Of a DNA stretch of 64,000 nt, positions 8,137 to 16,415 are shown in pieces. Both the position numbers and the translations under genes were made by a program. This DNA comes from Nocardioides ochotonae (lineage in GTDB: Bacteria; Actinomycetota; Actinomycetes; Propionibacteriales; Nocardioidaceae). The stretch spans positions 3,397,001-3,461,000 of the forward strand of contig NZ_CP061769.1 in the NCBI RefSeq assembly GCF_011420305.2, written 5' to 3'. Below the pieces are notes generated by a model. The model was not told where the DNA came from. It saw only the letters and a program-made list of their open reading frames with translations, and did not search any database. Numbering within the stretch: the stretch's first letter is position 1; each line of letters begins with the position of its first letter.

Positions 8137-8945
8137 GAGGCCTCCTCATCGGTGGTGGTGGCGGCGGTCGGGCCGCCGCGTGGCCGGACGGGGACGACGA
8201 CCAGTCGGCCGTCGTGGTGCAGGACGTCGACGGGGTGGGCGTACACCTCGGTCAGCAGCTCGCCGGTCAGCACCTCGGCCGGCGGGCCGTCGGCACGCAG
8301 CCGGCCGCCGGCGAGCACGCAGACGCGGTCGGCGTACGCCGCGGCGAGGGAGAGGTCGTGGAGCACGACCACCACCGCGGCACCGGCCTCGGCGGCCTCG
8401 CGGACCACGGAGAGCAGTTGCTCCTGGTGGCGGATGTCGAGCGCGGCGGTCGGCTCGTCGAGGAACATCAGCGGTGTCTCCTGGGCCAGCAGCCGGGCGA
8501 AGGAGGTGCGTGCCTGCTCACCGCCGGAGAGGGTCGGGAAGAGCCGCTGGGCCATCTCGGTCACGTCGGCACGCTCGAGGCTGGCCTCGACGACCTCGTC
8601 GTCGCGGTCGGAGGCCGGGGTGCGGTACCACGGCGAGCGGCCCATCCGGACCACCTCCTCGACGCGGAAGCCGAAGGCCAGGCCCTGCTTCTGCAGCTGC
8701 ACGCCGCGCTCGCGGGAGAGCTCCTTGGCCGAGTGCTTGGCGATCTTGCGCCCGCGCAGCTCGACGTGGCCCTCGGTCGGGTCGACGTCGCCGGAGAGCA
8801 CGCCCAGCAGCGTGGACTTGCCGGCGCCGTTGGGGCCCACCAGGGCCACGACCTCCCCGGGGCGCACCTCGAGGTCGACCTCGGCGAGGATCGCGCGGCC
8901 CTCGATGCGGACCCCGACGCCGTGGGCGGAGAGGACGGCGCTCAT
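8121..8945 (-). CDS. hmuV: Heme ABC transporter ATP-binding protein
   Basis: ATPase that drives heme import through HmuU. The 274 residues contain Walker A GPNGAGKST (about 38-46), Q-loop region, signature LSGGEQAR, Walker B LMFLDEPTAALD and the H-loop VLHDLSLA, all intact and in the FecE/HmuV subfamily order. The ATG at 8945 overlaps the hmuU stop as ATGA, so the two are translationally coupled. It stands in an operon hmuT-hmuU-hmuV followed by surface heme proteins, which distinguishes heme from siderophore or B12 transport. Confidence 0.93.
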   Translation of the reverse strand: MSAVLSAHGVGVRIEGRAILAEVDLEVRPGEVVALVGPNGAGKSTLLGVLSGDVDPTEGHVELRGRKIAKHSAKELSRERGVQLQKQGLAFGFRVEEVVRMGRSPWYRTPASDRDDEVVEASLERADVTEMAQRLFPTLSGGEQARTSFARLLAQETPLMFLDEPTAALDIRHQEQLLSVVREAAEAGAAVVVVLHDLSLAAAYADRVCVLAGGRLRADGPPAEVLTGELLTEVYAHPVDVLHHDGRLVVVPVRPRGGPTAATTTDEEASCSAV

Positions 8946-10033
8946 GCCCAGCCCCCCGCCGTACGACGGGCGCGGCGCAGCAGCCAGAAGAAGAAGGGGC
9001 CGCCGATGAGCGAGGTCAGCATGCCGATCGGCAGATCCGCGTAGGCGATCGCGGTGCGCGCCCACAGGTCGGCGAGCACCAGCAGGACGGCGCCGCCGAG
9101 CGCGCTGGCGGGCACCAGCATCCGGTGCCCGGGCCCGGCGATCATCCGGATCAGGTGCGGCACGACCAGGCCGACGAAGGCGATGATCCCGCAGAAGGCG
9201 ACGGCCGCGCCCGTCAGCAGCGCGACGACGACGATCGCGACGATGCGCAGCCGCTCGACGTCGACGCCCACGTGGCGCGCGGCGCGGTCACCGAGGGCGA
9301 GCAGGTCGAGGCGCGGGGCCAGCAGCAGCGCGGCCACGATGCCGGCGAGCGCGAGCGGGGCGACCACGCCGACGTACTCCCAGCGCGAGCCGTTGAGGCT
9401 GCCCAGCTGCCAGAAGACGATCTCCTCGCGGGCCTGCTGGTCGCCGAGGAAGAGCAGGAAGGCCAAGCCGGCGCTGGTCACCGCGTTGATCGCGATGCCG
9501 GTCAGCACCAGCGTGACCACCTCGGTGCGGCCACCGGAGCGCGACATGACGTAGACCAGCAGCGTGGTCACCAGGCCACCGACGAACGCGCACAGCGCGA
9601 TGGTCCAGGTCCCCGCGAAGGTCCAGCCGAAGACGATGACGGCCGCGGCGGCGAACGCCGCGCCCGAGGAGACCCCGACGACGCCCGGCTCGGCGAGCGG
9701 GTTGCCGAACACGCCCTGCATCAGCGCGCCCGCGGCGGCCAGCGCGGCGCCGGCGAGGGCGGCCATCGCCACGCGCGGGAACCGCACCTGCCACAGCGTG
9801 TTCTCGCCCTGCGGATGGCTGGGCAGCGGCCCGGCGTCGATGCCGAGGTGGTGCAGCACCGACCCGAGCACCTCGGAGGCGGGTACGTCGAGCTGCCCCT
9901 GCCCGGCCGCGACGATGATCGCGGCGAGCAGGGCGACCCCGAGGCCGCCGAGCAGCCCGATGCGTCCGGCGAGCGAGCCGATCGCCCCACGGGGGCGCGT
10001 GCCGCTGCCGGGCGCGACGGAGACGCTCGTCAC
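8942..10033 (-). CDS. hmuU: Heme ABC transporter permease
   Basis: FecCD-family integral membrane permease, 363 residues with about ten hydrophobic helices. Family blocks seen are WQVRFPRV, AGAALAAAGALMQGVFGNPLAEPGVVGVSSGAA, the WQLGSLNG segment and GLVVPHLIRMIAGPGHR, the cytoplasmic loop that contacts the ATPase. The GTG start overlaps the hmuT stop (GTGA). Heme rather than siderophore is inferred from the linked heme oxygenase and HtaA genes. Confidence 0.92.
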   Translation of the reverse strand: MTSVSVAPGSGTRPRGAIGSLAGRIGLLGGLGVALLAAIIVAAGQGQLDVPASEVLGSVLHHLGIDAGPLPSHPQGENTLWQVRFPRVAMAALAGAALAAAGALMQGVFGNPLAEPGVVGVSSGAAFAAAAVIVFGWTFAGTWTIALCAFVGGLVTTLLVYVMSRSGGRTEVVTLVLTGIAINAVTSAGLAFLLFLGDQQAREEIVFWQLGSLNGSRWEYVGVVAPLALAGIVAALLLAPRLDLLALGDRAARHVGVDVERLRIVAIVVVALLTGAAVAFCGIIAFVGLVVPHLIRMIAGPGHRMLVPASALGGAVLLVLADLWARTAIAYADLPIGMLTSLIGGPFFFWLLRRARRTAGGWA

Positions 10034-11145
10034 GAGAGGGCCTGGGGCGCGTAGAGCGCGACGGCGAGGGAGTTCAGGGTGGTCGCGGCCGCGGGGCCGA
10101 AGCCGAGGATCTGGGAGTCCTCCATGGTGACGATCCGCTTGTTCTGGCCCGCCGGCGTCTGGGCGAGGGCGGGCAGGCGCTCGAGCAGCCCGTCGGCGCC
10201 GCCCACGGAGTCCAGGCCCTTGGTCATCATCAGCACCACGTCGGGCTGCGCGTCGACCAGGCCCTCGTCGGTGATCGGCTTCATGCCGTTCCAGCCGATC
10301 TCCCCGGCCACGTCGTAGAGGCCGAGCGCGTCGATGAGGGAGTCGGCGCCGGACTTCTCGCCGAACATGTAGTAGACGCCCGACTGGCCGCGGACGTAGA
10401 GGAACACGGCCCGCAGCTTCTCGCCGCGCTCGCTGGGCGCGACGTCGGCGATCTGCTCGGTCACCGCGTCGACCTCCGCCTGCGTGCGCTCGGCAAGGGC
10501 GGCGCCCTGCTCGGGGACCCCGAGGGCCTCGGCGACGTCCTCGATCAGGCTCGAGACGGTGTCCAGCGAGCGCTCGGAGTCGACCACCACGACGGGAATG
10601 CCGGCGTCGCGCATCTGCAGGATCGCGTCCCACGGGCCCAGCGAGGTGTCGGTGATGATCACCGTCGGGTCGAGCTCGAGGATCGCCTCGGCGTTGAGGT
10701 CGTGGCCGTTCTGGGTCACCAGCGGCAGGTCGGCGGCGGCGTCGAACTGGGTGGCGATCTCGCGACCGACCACCTGATCGCCCAGGCCGAGCTCGAAGAC
10801 GGTGCGCGACAGGGTGCCGTAGATGTCCAGCGGCAGGATGCGGCTCGCGTCGGTGACGGTCACCTTGGTGCCCTGGGCGTCGGTGACGGTGACCGGCAGC
10901 TGCGGCTCCGCCTGCTCCACGACCGGCTCGACCTGCTCCTCGGCGACCGCGTTGACCGAGCCCTCCCAGCCGCGCACGTCGTCGAGCGGCTCGACCTCGG
11001 AGAGCGGCGGCGCGGCGGCGCCGGCGTCCTTGCCACCCTCGGCACCACTGTCGCCCAGGGACACTCCGCACCCGCTGAGCAGGACGGCGGCGGTCACGAC
11101 CGGGATCGCGAGGCGGGACCTCAGGCGGCGCGCGGGGGTGGTCAT
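10030..11145 (-). CDS. hmuT: Heme-binding lipoprotein of the HmuTUV importer
   Basis: First gene of the iron-regulated operon, 371 residues. Lipobox LLSGC places the lipid-modified Cys at residue 26. The mature part is a class III periplasmic-binding-protein fold (ILPLDIYGTLSRTVFELGLGDQVVGRE at the start, GVYYMFGEKSGADSLIDALG later). HmuT proteins bind heme with a His and a Tyr; His148 (NGHDLN) and Tyr258/259 (GVYY) are the likely pair by position. An N-terminal spacer of ~50 acidic residues separates the lipid anchor from the lobe. Upstream lie two iron boxes shared with heme oxygenase. Confidence 0.93.
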   Translation of the reverse strand: MTTPARRLRSRLAIPVVTAAVLLSGCGVSLGDSGAEGGKDAGAAAPPLSEVEPLDDVRGWEGSVNAVAEEQVEPVVEQAEPQLPVTVTDAQGTKVTVTDASRILPLDIYGTLSRTVFELGLGDQVVGREIATQFDAAADLPLVTQNGHDLNAEAILELDPTVIITDTSLGPWDAILQMRDAGIPVVVVDSERSLDTVSSLIEDVAEALGVPEQGAALAERTQAEVDAVTEQIADVAPSERGEKLRAVFLYVRGQSGVYYMFGEKSGADSLIDALGLYDVAGEIGWNGMKPITDEGLVDAQPDVVLMMTKGLDSVGGADGLLERLPALAQTPAGQNKRIVTMEDSQILGFGPAAATTLNSLAVALYAPQALS

Positions 11146-11225
11146 GAGACATCCATCCGTTTCAGTGAGCAGCCCCCGAGCGGGCCGGTTCCATCATGGG
11201 AATCTGAGAACGCTGGCCAGGCCAG

Positions 11226-11244
11226 TAAGCCGAGCCTAACATTA
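11226..11244. promoter_or_regulatory. DtxR/IdeR-like iron box 1 (hmu locus)
   Basis: The reverse strand reads TAATGTTAGGCTCGGCTTA, 14 of 19 positions identical to the actinobacterial iron-box consensus TTAGGTTAGGCTCACCTAA. It lies between divergent hmuT and the heme oxygenase gene, 81 bp from the hmuT start. Repression by an iron-loaded DtxR/IdeR protein is the expected role. Confidence 0.65.
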
Positions 11245-11245
11245 C

Positions 11246-11264
11246 TTAGGTCCACCTAACTGAT
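11246..11264. promoter_or_regulatory. DtxR/IdeR-like iron box 2 (hmu locus)
   Basis: TTAGGTCCACCTAACTGAT matches 13 of 19 positions of the DtxR consensus TTAGGTTAGsCTAACCTAA and contains the perfect core palindrome TTAGGT-nn-ACCTAA. It directly follows box 1, so two regulator dimers could bind side by side and control both divergent promoters. Confidence 0.65.
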
Positions 11265-11386
11265 TTCTCCCGCCTTCTTGACAAGATGTCACGATCTTTC
11301 TGACACTGTGTCTAATCCCGGGCATGCTGGTTGTGCCCGTCACACCCGCTCGGCCCCCGTGGCCACCGCTCGCAGGAGAGTTCCCC

Positions 11387-12046
11387 ATGACCACCGTCGA
11401 AGCCGACCTCGACATGCCTCTCTCGACCGCGATGCGCCAGGGGTCGTTGGCTCAGCACAGCGATGCCGAGAACGCGACGTTCACCTCCGAGCTGATGGCC
11501 GGGCGCATCAACGAGGCGGGCTACACCGACTACCTGCGGGTGCTGCGTCGAGTTTACGCGGCGCTGGAGGAGGTCGGGCGTGATCTGGCCGACGACCCGA
11601 TCGCCGCGGAGCTCTACGACCCGGCGCTCGACCGCCTCGCCGCGATCGAGTCCGACATCGCGCACTGGAGCGGTGGCGGCTCCCTCGACATCGACAGCCC
11701 CGCGGCCACGGCGTACGCCGAGCGCGTGCGGGCGGCGGCCTCCTCGCCGCTGAGGTTCATCGCCCACCACTACACCCGCTACCTCGGCGACCTCTCCGGC
11801 GGTCTCGCGATCGGCCGGATCATCGACCGCACCTACGGCTCGACCGGCCAGGGCATCGCGTTCTACGACTTCGAGACCATCGCGAAGCCGAAGGACTACA
11901 AGGACGGCTACCGCGCCCGCCTCGACGCGCTCCCTCTCGACGCCGCCCAGCGCGCCGAGGTCGTGGCCGAGGTGCAGGAGGCGTTCCGCCACAACCAGGC
12001 GCTCTTCGACGAGCTCAGCGCCTCGATGGACGCCTACCGCCGCTGA
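11387..12046 (+). CDS. hmuO: Biliverdin-forming heme oxygenase
   Basis: Opens imported heme to biliverdin, CO and Fe2+, in the cytosol. The 219 residues match HmuO/HO-1: the proximal ligand is His24 in LAQHSDAENATF, and the distal-helix glycine motif is YLGDLSGG. The ATG at 11387 has AGGAGAG 6 nt upstream; an upstream in-frame ATG at 11324 is unlikely because it lacks that site. It is divergent from hmuT with two iron boxes between, so uptake and breakdown of heme should be induced together in low iron. Confidence 0.95.
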   Translation: MTTVEADLDMPLSTAMRQGSLAQHSDAENATFTSELMAGRINEAGYTDYLRVLRRVYAALEEVGRDLADDPIAAELYDPALDRLAAIESDIAHWSGGGSLDIDSPAATAYAERVRAAASSPLRFIAHHYTRYLGDLSGGLAIGRIIDRTYGSTGQGIAFYDFETIAKPKDYKDGYRARLDALPLDAAQRAEVVAEVQEAFRHNQALFDELSASMDAYRR

Positions 12047-12070
12047 CGGCGCACGCCTCCCCTCGTCTCC

Positions 12071-12106
12071 CTGACCGCGGTCGGCCTCCGGGCCGACCGC
12101 GGTCAG
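12071..12106. terminator. Bidirectional hairpin after heme oxygenase
   Basis: Perfect 15-bp stem (12071-12085 with 12092-12106) and 6-nt loop. It overlaps the last codons of the convergent SRPBCC gene and should end both transcripts. Confidence 0.75.
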
Positions 12107-12582
12107 TGCGTCTCGGGGGCCTGCTCGGCCAGCCGCCGCGCGAGCCCCTGCCGGCACCCGCGCATCATCCGCTCGTGGTTCCAGATCAGCAGCGGCCGCG
12201 CCACCCGCGAGGCGACGGCGAGCGGCCCGCTCACCACGACCTCCTGGGCGAAGTCCAGCCGGGCTCCCCCGGCGCCGCCCGCACGGCCGGGCTCCTCGGT
12301 GACGGTGAACCCGATGCGCCCGGCCAGGTCCCCGGAGACCTCGACCTCCAGCACCGGCAGCTCCCGGGTGACCGCGTGCAGCACCAGGTCCAGGGTGTAG
12401 GGCAGCGCCGAGCGGCACAGCACCCGCGCGTCGTCGGGGCCCAGCGAGGCGACCGCGACCACCTGCGGCCACCACAGCGGGTAGCGCTCGAGGTCGATCA
12501 CCACGTCGCGCACCCGCTCGGGGCTCGCCGCCACGTGCCAGGAGTCACGGAAGAAATAGGTCGCTCGCACCCGTCCCAGCAT
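12103..12582 (-). CDS. SRPBCC (START/polyketide-cyclase-like) lipid-binding-fold protein
   Basis: A 159-residue single-domain protein. The opening FFRDSWHVAASPERVRDVVIDLERYPLWWPQV is the typical first strand and helix of SRPBCC proteins (domain usually begins with a strand, then P-xx-V-W/xx-L-x-d-x-xxYPxWWP). It ends in a long helix RPLLIWNHERMMRGCRQGLARRL. Members bind hydrophobic ligands or act as cyclases/aromatases; nothing nearby defines a substrate. The ATG at 12582 is used; a GTG 12 nt downstream is an alternative. It is divergent from pmm. Confidence 0.78.
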   Translation of the reverse strand: MLGRVRATYFFRDSWHVAASPERVRDVVIDLERYPLWWPQVVAVASLGPDDARVLCRSALPYTLDLVLHAVTRELPVLEVEVSGDLAGRIGFTVTEEPGRAGGAGGARLDFAQEVVVSGPLAVASRVARPLLIWNHERMMRGCRQGLARRLAEQAPETH

Positions 12583-12677
12583 GCCGACCGGGCGACTGGG
12601 GCCGGCCCCGGGGCCCGTCCGGCGCCTGTCCGGGCGGCCGACCCCGCCGCCGAGATGGCCGCAGCGCCGCGACGTAC

Positions 12678-12683
12678 TAGCGT
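12678..12683 (+). promoter_or_regulatory. -10 box of pmm, leaderless type
   Basis: TAGCGT ends 7 nt before the ATG at 12691; no ribosome binding site lies between. It fixes the start of the mutase gene. Confidence 0.5.
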
Positions 12684-12690
12684 GCGGTCC

Positions 12691-14358
12691 ATGACGACCC
12701 CCGAGGTGGACCTCCTGCTCTCCCGCGCCCGGAGCTGGGCGGCCGAGGACCCCGACGAGCACACCCGCGCCGACCTCGAGGCGATGGTGCGCGACGTCGA
12801 GGCGGGCGGCGACCCCGCCCGGCTGGCCGACGCGTTCGACGGCACCCTGGAGTTCGGCACCGCCGGCCTGCGCGGCGCCCTCGGCCCCGGCCCGAACCGG
12901 ATGAACCGCGTGGTCGTGCTGCGCGCCGCGGCCGGCCTCGCGGCGTACCTGCGCGACACCGGCGCCCGCCCCGGTAGCCCCGTGGTGATCGGGTACGACG
13001 CGCGCCACAACTCCGACGTCTTCGCCCGCGACACCGCCGAGGTGATGACCGGCGCGGGCTTCACCGCCCACCTGCTGCCCCGGCCGCTGCCGACGCCGCT
13101 GCTGGCCTACGCGATCCGCGAGCTCGGCTGCGTGGCCGGCGTGATGGTGACCGCGAGCCACAACCCGCCCCAGGACAACGGCTACAAGGTCTACCTCGGC
13201 GACGGCAGCCAGATCGTGGCGCCGGCCGACACCGAGATCGCGGCCCGCATCCACGCGGTCGGCCACCTCGACACGATCCCGCGCGGCGCCCCCGGCCGGG
13301 TGCTCGACGAGACCATCGTGGACCGCTACCTCGACGTCGTCGCCGGGCTCGCCGGCGACGGCCCCCGCGACCTCGACATCGTCTACACCCCGCTGCACGG
13401 CGTCGGTGGGGCCTCGGTCGTGCAGGTGCTCGAGACCGCCGGGTTCTCCGCCCCACGGGTCGTCGCCGAGCAGGAGCAGCCGGACCCGGAGTTCCCGACC
13501 GTCGCCTTCCCGAACCCCGAGGAGCCGGGCGCGATGGACCTGGCGATGGCGCTCGCCGCCGCGCACCGCGCCGACCTGGTGGTCGCCAACGACCCCGACG
13601 CCGACCGCTGCGCCGCCGCGGTGCCCGGGCCGCACGGCTGGCGGATGCTGCGCGGCGACGAGGTGGGCGCTCTGCTGGCCCACGCGCTGCTCGCACGCGG
13701 CGCCGAGGGCGTCTACGCGACCACGATCGTGTCCTCGACGCTGCTGTCGAAGATGGCCGCCGCCGCGGGACAGCCGTACGCCGAGACGCTGACCGGCTTC
13801 AAGTGGATCGGCCGGGTCGAGGGGCTCGCGTTCGGCTACGAGGAGGCGCTCGGCTACTGCGTGGACCCCGAGCACGTGCGCGACAAGGACGGCGTCTCCG
13901 CGCTGCTGCTGCTGTGCGAGCTCGCCGCGAGCCTCAAGGCCGAGGGCCGCTCGCTCACCGACCTGCTCGACGACCTCGCCCGCACCCACGGCCTGCACGC
14001 CACCGACCAGCTGTCCGTGCGCGTCACCGACCTCGCCGAGATCGGCGCCGCGATGGCCCGGCTGCGCAGCACCCCGCCGACCACCCTGGGCGGCCTGGCC
14101 GTGGAGGGCGTCGACGACCTCAACCTGGGCAGCGAGCTGCTGCCCCCGACCGACGGGCTGCGCTACCGCCTCGCGGGCGGCGCGCGGGTCGTCGTACGGC
14201 CGAGCGGCACCGAGCCCAAGCTCAAGTGCTACCTGGAGGTCGTCGTCCCCGTGGAGGCCGACCAGTCCGGCACCGACGCCGTCGACGCCGCGCGGATCAA
14301 CGCCGCCGGCCGCCTCGACGCGCTGCGCGGCGACATCCGCGCGGCCGCCGGGATCTGA
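12691..14358 (+). CDS. Phospho-sugar mutase (phosphomannomutase/phosphopentomutase type)
   Basis: Alpha-D-phosphohexomutase superfamily, 555 residues. Domain 1 has FGTAGLRGALGPGPNRMN and the phosphoserine loop VTASHNPPQDNGYK (Ser at about 153); domain 2 has the Mg site NDPDADR; domain 3 has GDEVGALL and GFKWIGR; domain 4 ends with RPSGTEPKLKCYLEV. The length and the FKWIGR form are those of the actinobacterial pmmB/PGM2-like group, which isomerise pentose-1-phosphates or hexose-1-phosphates. Neighbouring PNP and deoC favour phosphopentomutase activity (deoxyribose-1-P to 5-P) in nucleoside breakdown; this is inference. Confidence 0.9.
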   Translation: MTTPEVDLLLSRARSWAAEDPDEHTRADLEAMVRDVEAGGDPARLADAFDGTLEFGTAGLRGALGPGPNRMNRVVVLRAAAGLAAYLRDTGARPGSPVVIGYDARHNSDVFARDTAEVMTGAGFTAHLLPRPLPTPLLAYAIRELGCVAGVMVTASHNPPQDNGYKVYLGDGSQIVAPADTEIAARIHAVGHLDTIPRGAPGRVLDETIVDRYLDVVAGLAGDGPRDLDIVYTPLHGVGGASVVQVLETAGFSAPRVVAEQEQPDPEFPTVAFPNPEEPGAMDLAMALAAAHRADLVVANDPDADRCAAAVPGPHGWRMLRGDEVGALLAHALLARGAEGVYATTIVSSTLLSKMAAAAGQPYAETLTGFKWIGRVEGLAFGYEEALGYCVDPEHVRDKDGVSALLLLCELAASLKAEGRSLTDLLDDLARTHGLHATDQLSVRVTDLAEIGAAMARLRSTPPTTLGGLAVEGVDDLNLGSELLPPTDGLRYRLAGGARVVVRPSGTEPKLKCYLEVVVPVEADQSGTDAVDAARINAAGRLDALRGDIRAAAGI

Positions 14359-14365
14359 GGGGCGC

Positions 14366-14944
14366 TCAGACCGCGAGGGCGATCACGAAGCCGACGACCG
14401 CCGCGACCAGCAGCACGATCTCGGCCCAGGCCGGCTGACGGCGCACCTCGCGGCCGAGCGCGACCTGCTCCTCGGACCGCGGGCGGATGCCCCGGGCCGC
14501 GGCAGCCTCGTCGGCCAGGTGCCGGATCCGCTGCTCCACCATGTCGGCGTACGACGCGGGCACCGCGCCCTCGGTGTGGCGGCGGCCCTTCATGGCCTGG
14601 CGCAGGCTGCGGCCGACGACCGGGGAGATGTAGCGGCGGTCGCCGGCGCGCACGGCCGTGACCTGCTGCACGGCCACCTGCTCGATGGCCGCGAGCGGGA
14701 TCGTGACGGTGTCGAACATGTTGCGCATCACCAGCGAGTCGGTGGTCACCCACATCGCGGGGCGCAGCGAGGAGGCCCAGGTGAGCACGCCGAGGCCGAC
14801 CGCGCCGGCGAGCACCGGGCCGCCGAAGCCGCTGTCGGGGTCGAGGAGCCCGAGCACGAGGGCGATGGCGACCAGCACCAGCCCGATCGTCCCCATGATC
14901 CGCCCACTGGTCGGCTTGAACCGCTCCACGACCTGCTCGGTCAC
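14366..14944 (-). CDS. PH-like-domain membrane protein
   Basis: A 192-residue membrane protein: two N-terminal helices (about 16-35 and 43-60), a small PH-like beta domain (about 62-110, [40 protein letters not shown]) and a C-terminal helix ([18 protein letters not shown]). The 'W/V-t-d-g-l-v-v-r-n...i-p-l-s-x-I-x-x-V' pattern is that of bacterial PH domains. Function unknown. The GTG start has AGGAG 6 nt upstream. It is convergent with pmm and divergent from deoC. Confidence 0.72.
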   Translation of the reverse strand: MTEQVVERFKPTSGRIMGTIGLVLVAIALVLGLLDPDSGFGGPVLAGAVGLGVLTWASSLRPAMWVTTDSLVMRNMFDTVTIPLAAIEQVAVQQVTAVRAGDRRYISPVVGRSLRQAMKGRRHTEGAVPASYADMVEQRIRHLADEAAAARGIRPRSEEQVALGREVRRQPAWAEIVLLVAAVVGFVIALAV

Positions 14945-15005
14945 GCCACACTCCTCGGAGCCGGCGCACGAGCGCCAGCGATGTCGGGCCTGTCGCCGAC
15001 GAGCC

Positions 15006-15011
15006 TATGCT
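15006..15011 (+). promoter_or_regulatory. -10 box of deoC, leaderless type
   Basis: TATGCT ends 6 nt before the GTG at 15018, with no ribosome binding site between. Confidence 0.5.
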
Positions 15012-15017
15012 GGCGCG

Positions 15018-15719
15018 GTGACCGCCTCCACCAGTGCACCCTCCCCCGCCGACGTCGCCCGCACCATCGACCACACCCTGCTCAAGCCCGAGGCCACCCG
15101 CGCCGACGTGGCCGCACTCGTCGCCGAGGCCGTCGAGCTGGGCACGTACTCGGTGTGCGTCTCCCCCTCGATGCTGCCCCTCGACGTGCCGGCCGACAGC
15201 GACCTCAAGGTCGCCGTGGTCTGCGGCTTCCCGAGCGGCAAGCACACCTCATCGGTGAAGGCCGCCGAGGCGGCCGAGTCCGTCCAGCTCGGTGCCGACG
15301 AGATCGACATGGTCATCGACGTCGGCGCCGCCCGTGAGGGGCGCTTCGAGGACGTGCAGGCCGACATCGCCGCAGTGCGTGCCGCAGCCCCCGCCCCGAC
15401 GGTCCTCAAGGTCATCATCGAGTCCGCTGCGCTCGACGACGAGCAGATCGTCGCCGTGTGCCGGGCCGCCGTGGCCGCCGGCGCGGACTTCGTCAAGACC
15501 TCCACCGGCTTCCACCCCGCGGGCGGCGCCACCGAGCACGCCGTACGCCTGATGGCCGAGACCGTGGGCGACCGCGCCAAGGTCAAGGCCTCCGGCGGCG
15601 TGCGCACCCTGGAGCAGGCCCGCGCGATGATCGCGGCCGGCGCCTCGCGCCTCGGCGTCTCCGGCAGCCGCGCGCTGCTGGGCGGCGACGGTGACGACAA
15701 GGGCACCGGCACCTACTGA
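15018..15719 (+). CDS. deoC: Deoxyribose-phosphate aldolase
   Basis: Splits 2-deoxyribose-5-phosphate to glyceraldehyde-3-phosphate and acetaldehyde. The 233-residue TIM barrel shows the opening [22 protein letters not shown], the [11 protein letters not shown] block, VLKVIIES with the family lysine, the Schiff-base lysine in DFVKTSTGF and VKASGGVRT. The GTG start is set by a TATGCT box 6 nt upstream. Together with PNP, the phospho-sugar mutase and DeoA it completes deoxynucleoside catabolism. Confidence 0.95.
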   Translation: MTASTSAPSPADVARTIDHTLLKPEATRADVAALVAEAVELGTYSVCVSPSMLPLDVPADSDLKVAVVCGFPSGKHTSSVKAAEAAESVQLGADEIDMVIDVGAAREGRFEDVQADIAAVRAAAPAPTVLKVIIESAALDDEQIVAVCRAAVAAGADFVKTSTGFHPAGGATEHAVRLMAETVGDRAKVKASGGVRTLEQARAMIAAGASRLGVSGSRALLGGDGDDKGTGTY

Positions 15720-15738
15720 GCCGCCGCGGGGCATCGGG

Positions 15739-15744
15739 CACAAT
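15739..15744 (+). promoter_or_regulatory. -10 box of uridine-kinase-like gene, leaderless type
   Basis: CACAAT ends 6 nt before the GTG at 15751. The first base departs from TAnnnT, so this is weaker than the neighbouring examples, but the spacing is the same. Confidence 0.35.
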
Positions 15745-15750
15745 GATCCG

Positions 15751-16359
15751 GTGCGCGCCCAGGTGATCGTCCTTGCCGGGCCCTCCGGCTCCGGCAAGAG
15801 CAGGCTCGCCGCGCGCACCGGGCTCCCGGTGCTGCGCCTGGACGACTTCTACAAGGATGGCTCCGACCCGACGCTGCCGGTGATCACCGTGGGCGCGAAC
15901 GCCGGGATGGTCGACTGGGACCACGTCGACGCCTGGCACCTCGACGACGCGCTCGCGGCGATCACCGCGCTGTGCCGCGACGGGCACACGAAGGTGCCGA
16001 TCTACGACATCGCCCACGACGGGCGCACCGGCTGGCGCGACCTGGACCTGGGCGAGCACCGGCTCTTCATCGCCGAGGGCATCTTCGCCGAGCTGGTGGC
16101 CCACCCGGCCGACACGCAAGGGCTGCTCGCCGCGGCGTACTGCATCCGGCGGCACCCGCTCGTGACCTTCGCGCTGCGGCTGACCCGCGACCTGCGCGAG
16201 CGCCGCAAGCCCCCGCTGGTGCTGCTGCGCCGCGGCCTGGACCTGATGCGCGGCGAGCGCCAGGTCGTGGCCCGCGCGGAGGCCCGCGGCTGCCGCCCGG
16301 TCACCCCGGAGCAGGCGCTCGCCGACATCCGCACCCTCGAGACCGCCCGCCCCCGCTGA
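15751..16359 (+). CDS. Uridine kinase-like P-loop NTPase
   Basis: A 202-residue protein with Walker A GPSGSGKSR at residues 10-18, then LPVLRLDDFYKDGSDPTLP, which matches the uridine/phosphoribulokinase family's LDDFYK. A DWDHVDAWHLDD segment and IYDIAHDGRTG follow, as in Udk-type kinases; the lid-like segment RLTRDLRERRKPP is near residue 150. Phosphorylation of uridine/cytidine by ATP is the likely reaction, consistent with the nucleoside-salvage context, but it is shorter and more divergent than Udk proper. It lies 31 bp after deoC and converges on add. Confidence 0.75.
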   Translation: MRAQVIVLAGPSGSGKSRLAARTGLPVLRLDDFYKDGSDPTLPVITVGANAGMVDWDHVDAWHLDDALAAITALCRDGHTKVPIYDIAHDGRTGWRDLDLGEHRLFIAEGIFAELVAHPADTQGLLAAAYCIRRHPLVTFALRLTRDLRERRKPPLVLLRRGLDLMRGERQVVARAEARGCRPVTPEQALADIRTLETARPR

Positions 16360-16369
16360 CCCCGCCCGC

Positions 16370-16408
16370 CGAGTCGGCCCTCGTGGTTGCGCGAGTCGGC
16401 GCTTGTGG
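16370..16408. repeat. Two copies of a CGAGTCGGCsCTTGTGG element
   Basis: CGAGTCGGCCCTCGTGG (16370-16386) and CGAGTCGGCGCTTGTGG (16392-16408) lie in the convergent gap between the uridine-kinase-like gene and add. The same element, inverted, occurs three times at 28783-28847, so it is an interspersed intergenic repeat. Confidence 0.65.
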
Positions 16409-16415
16409 CGACGGC

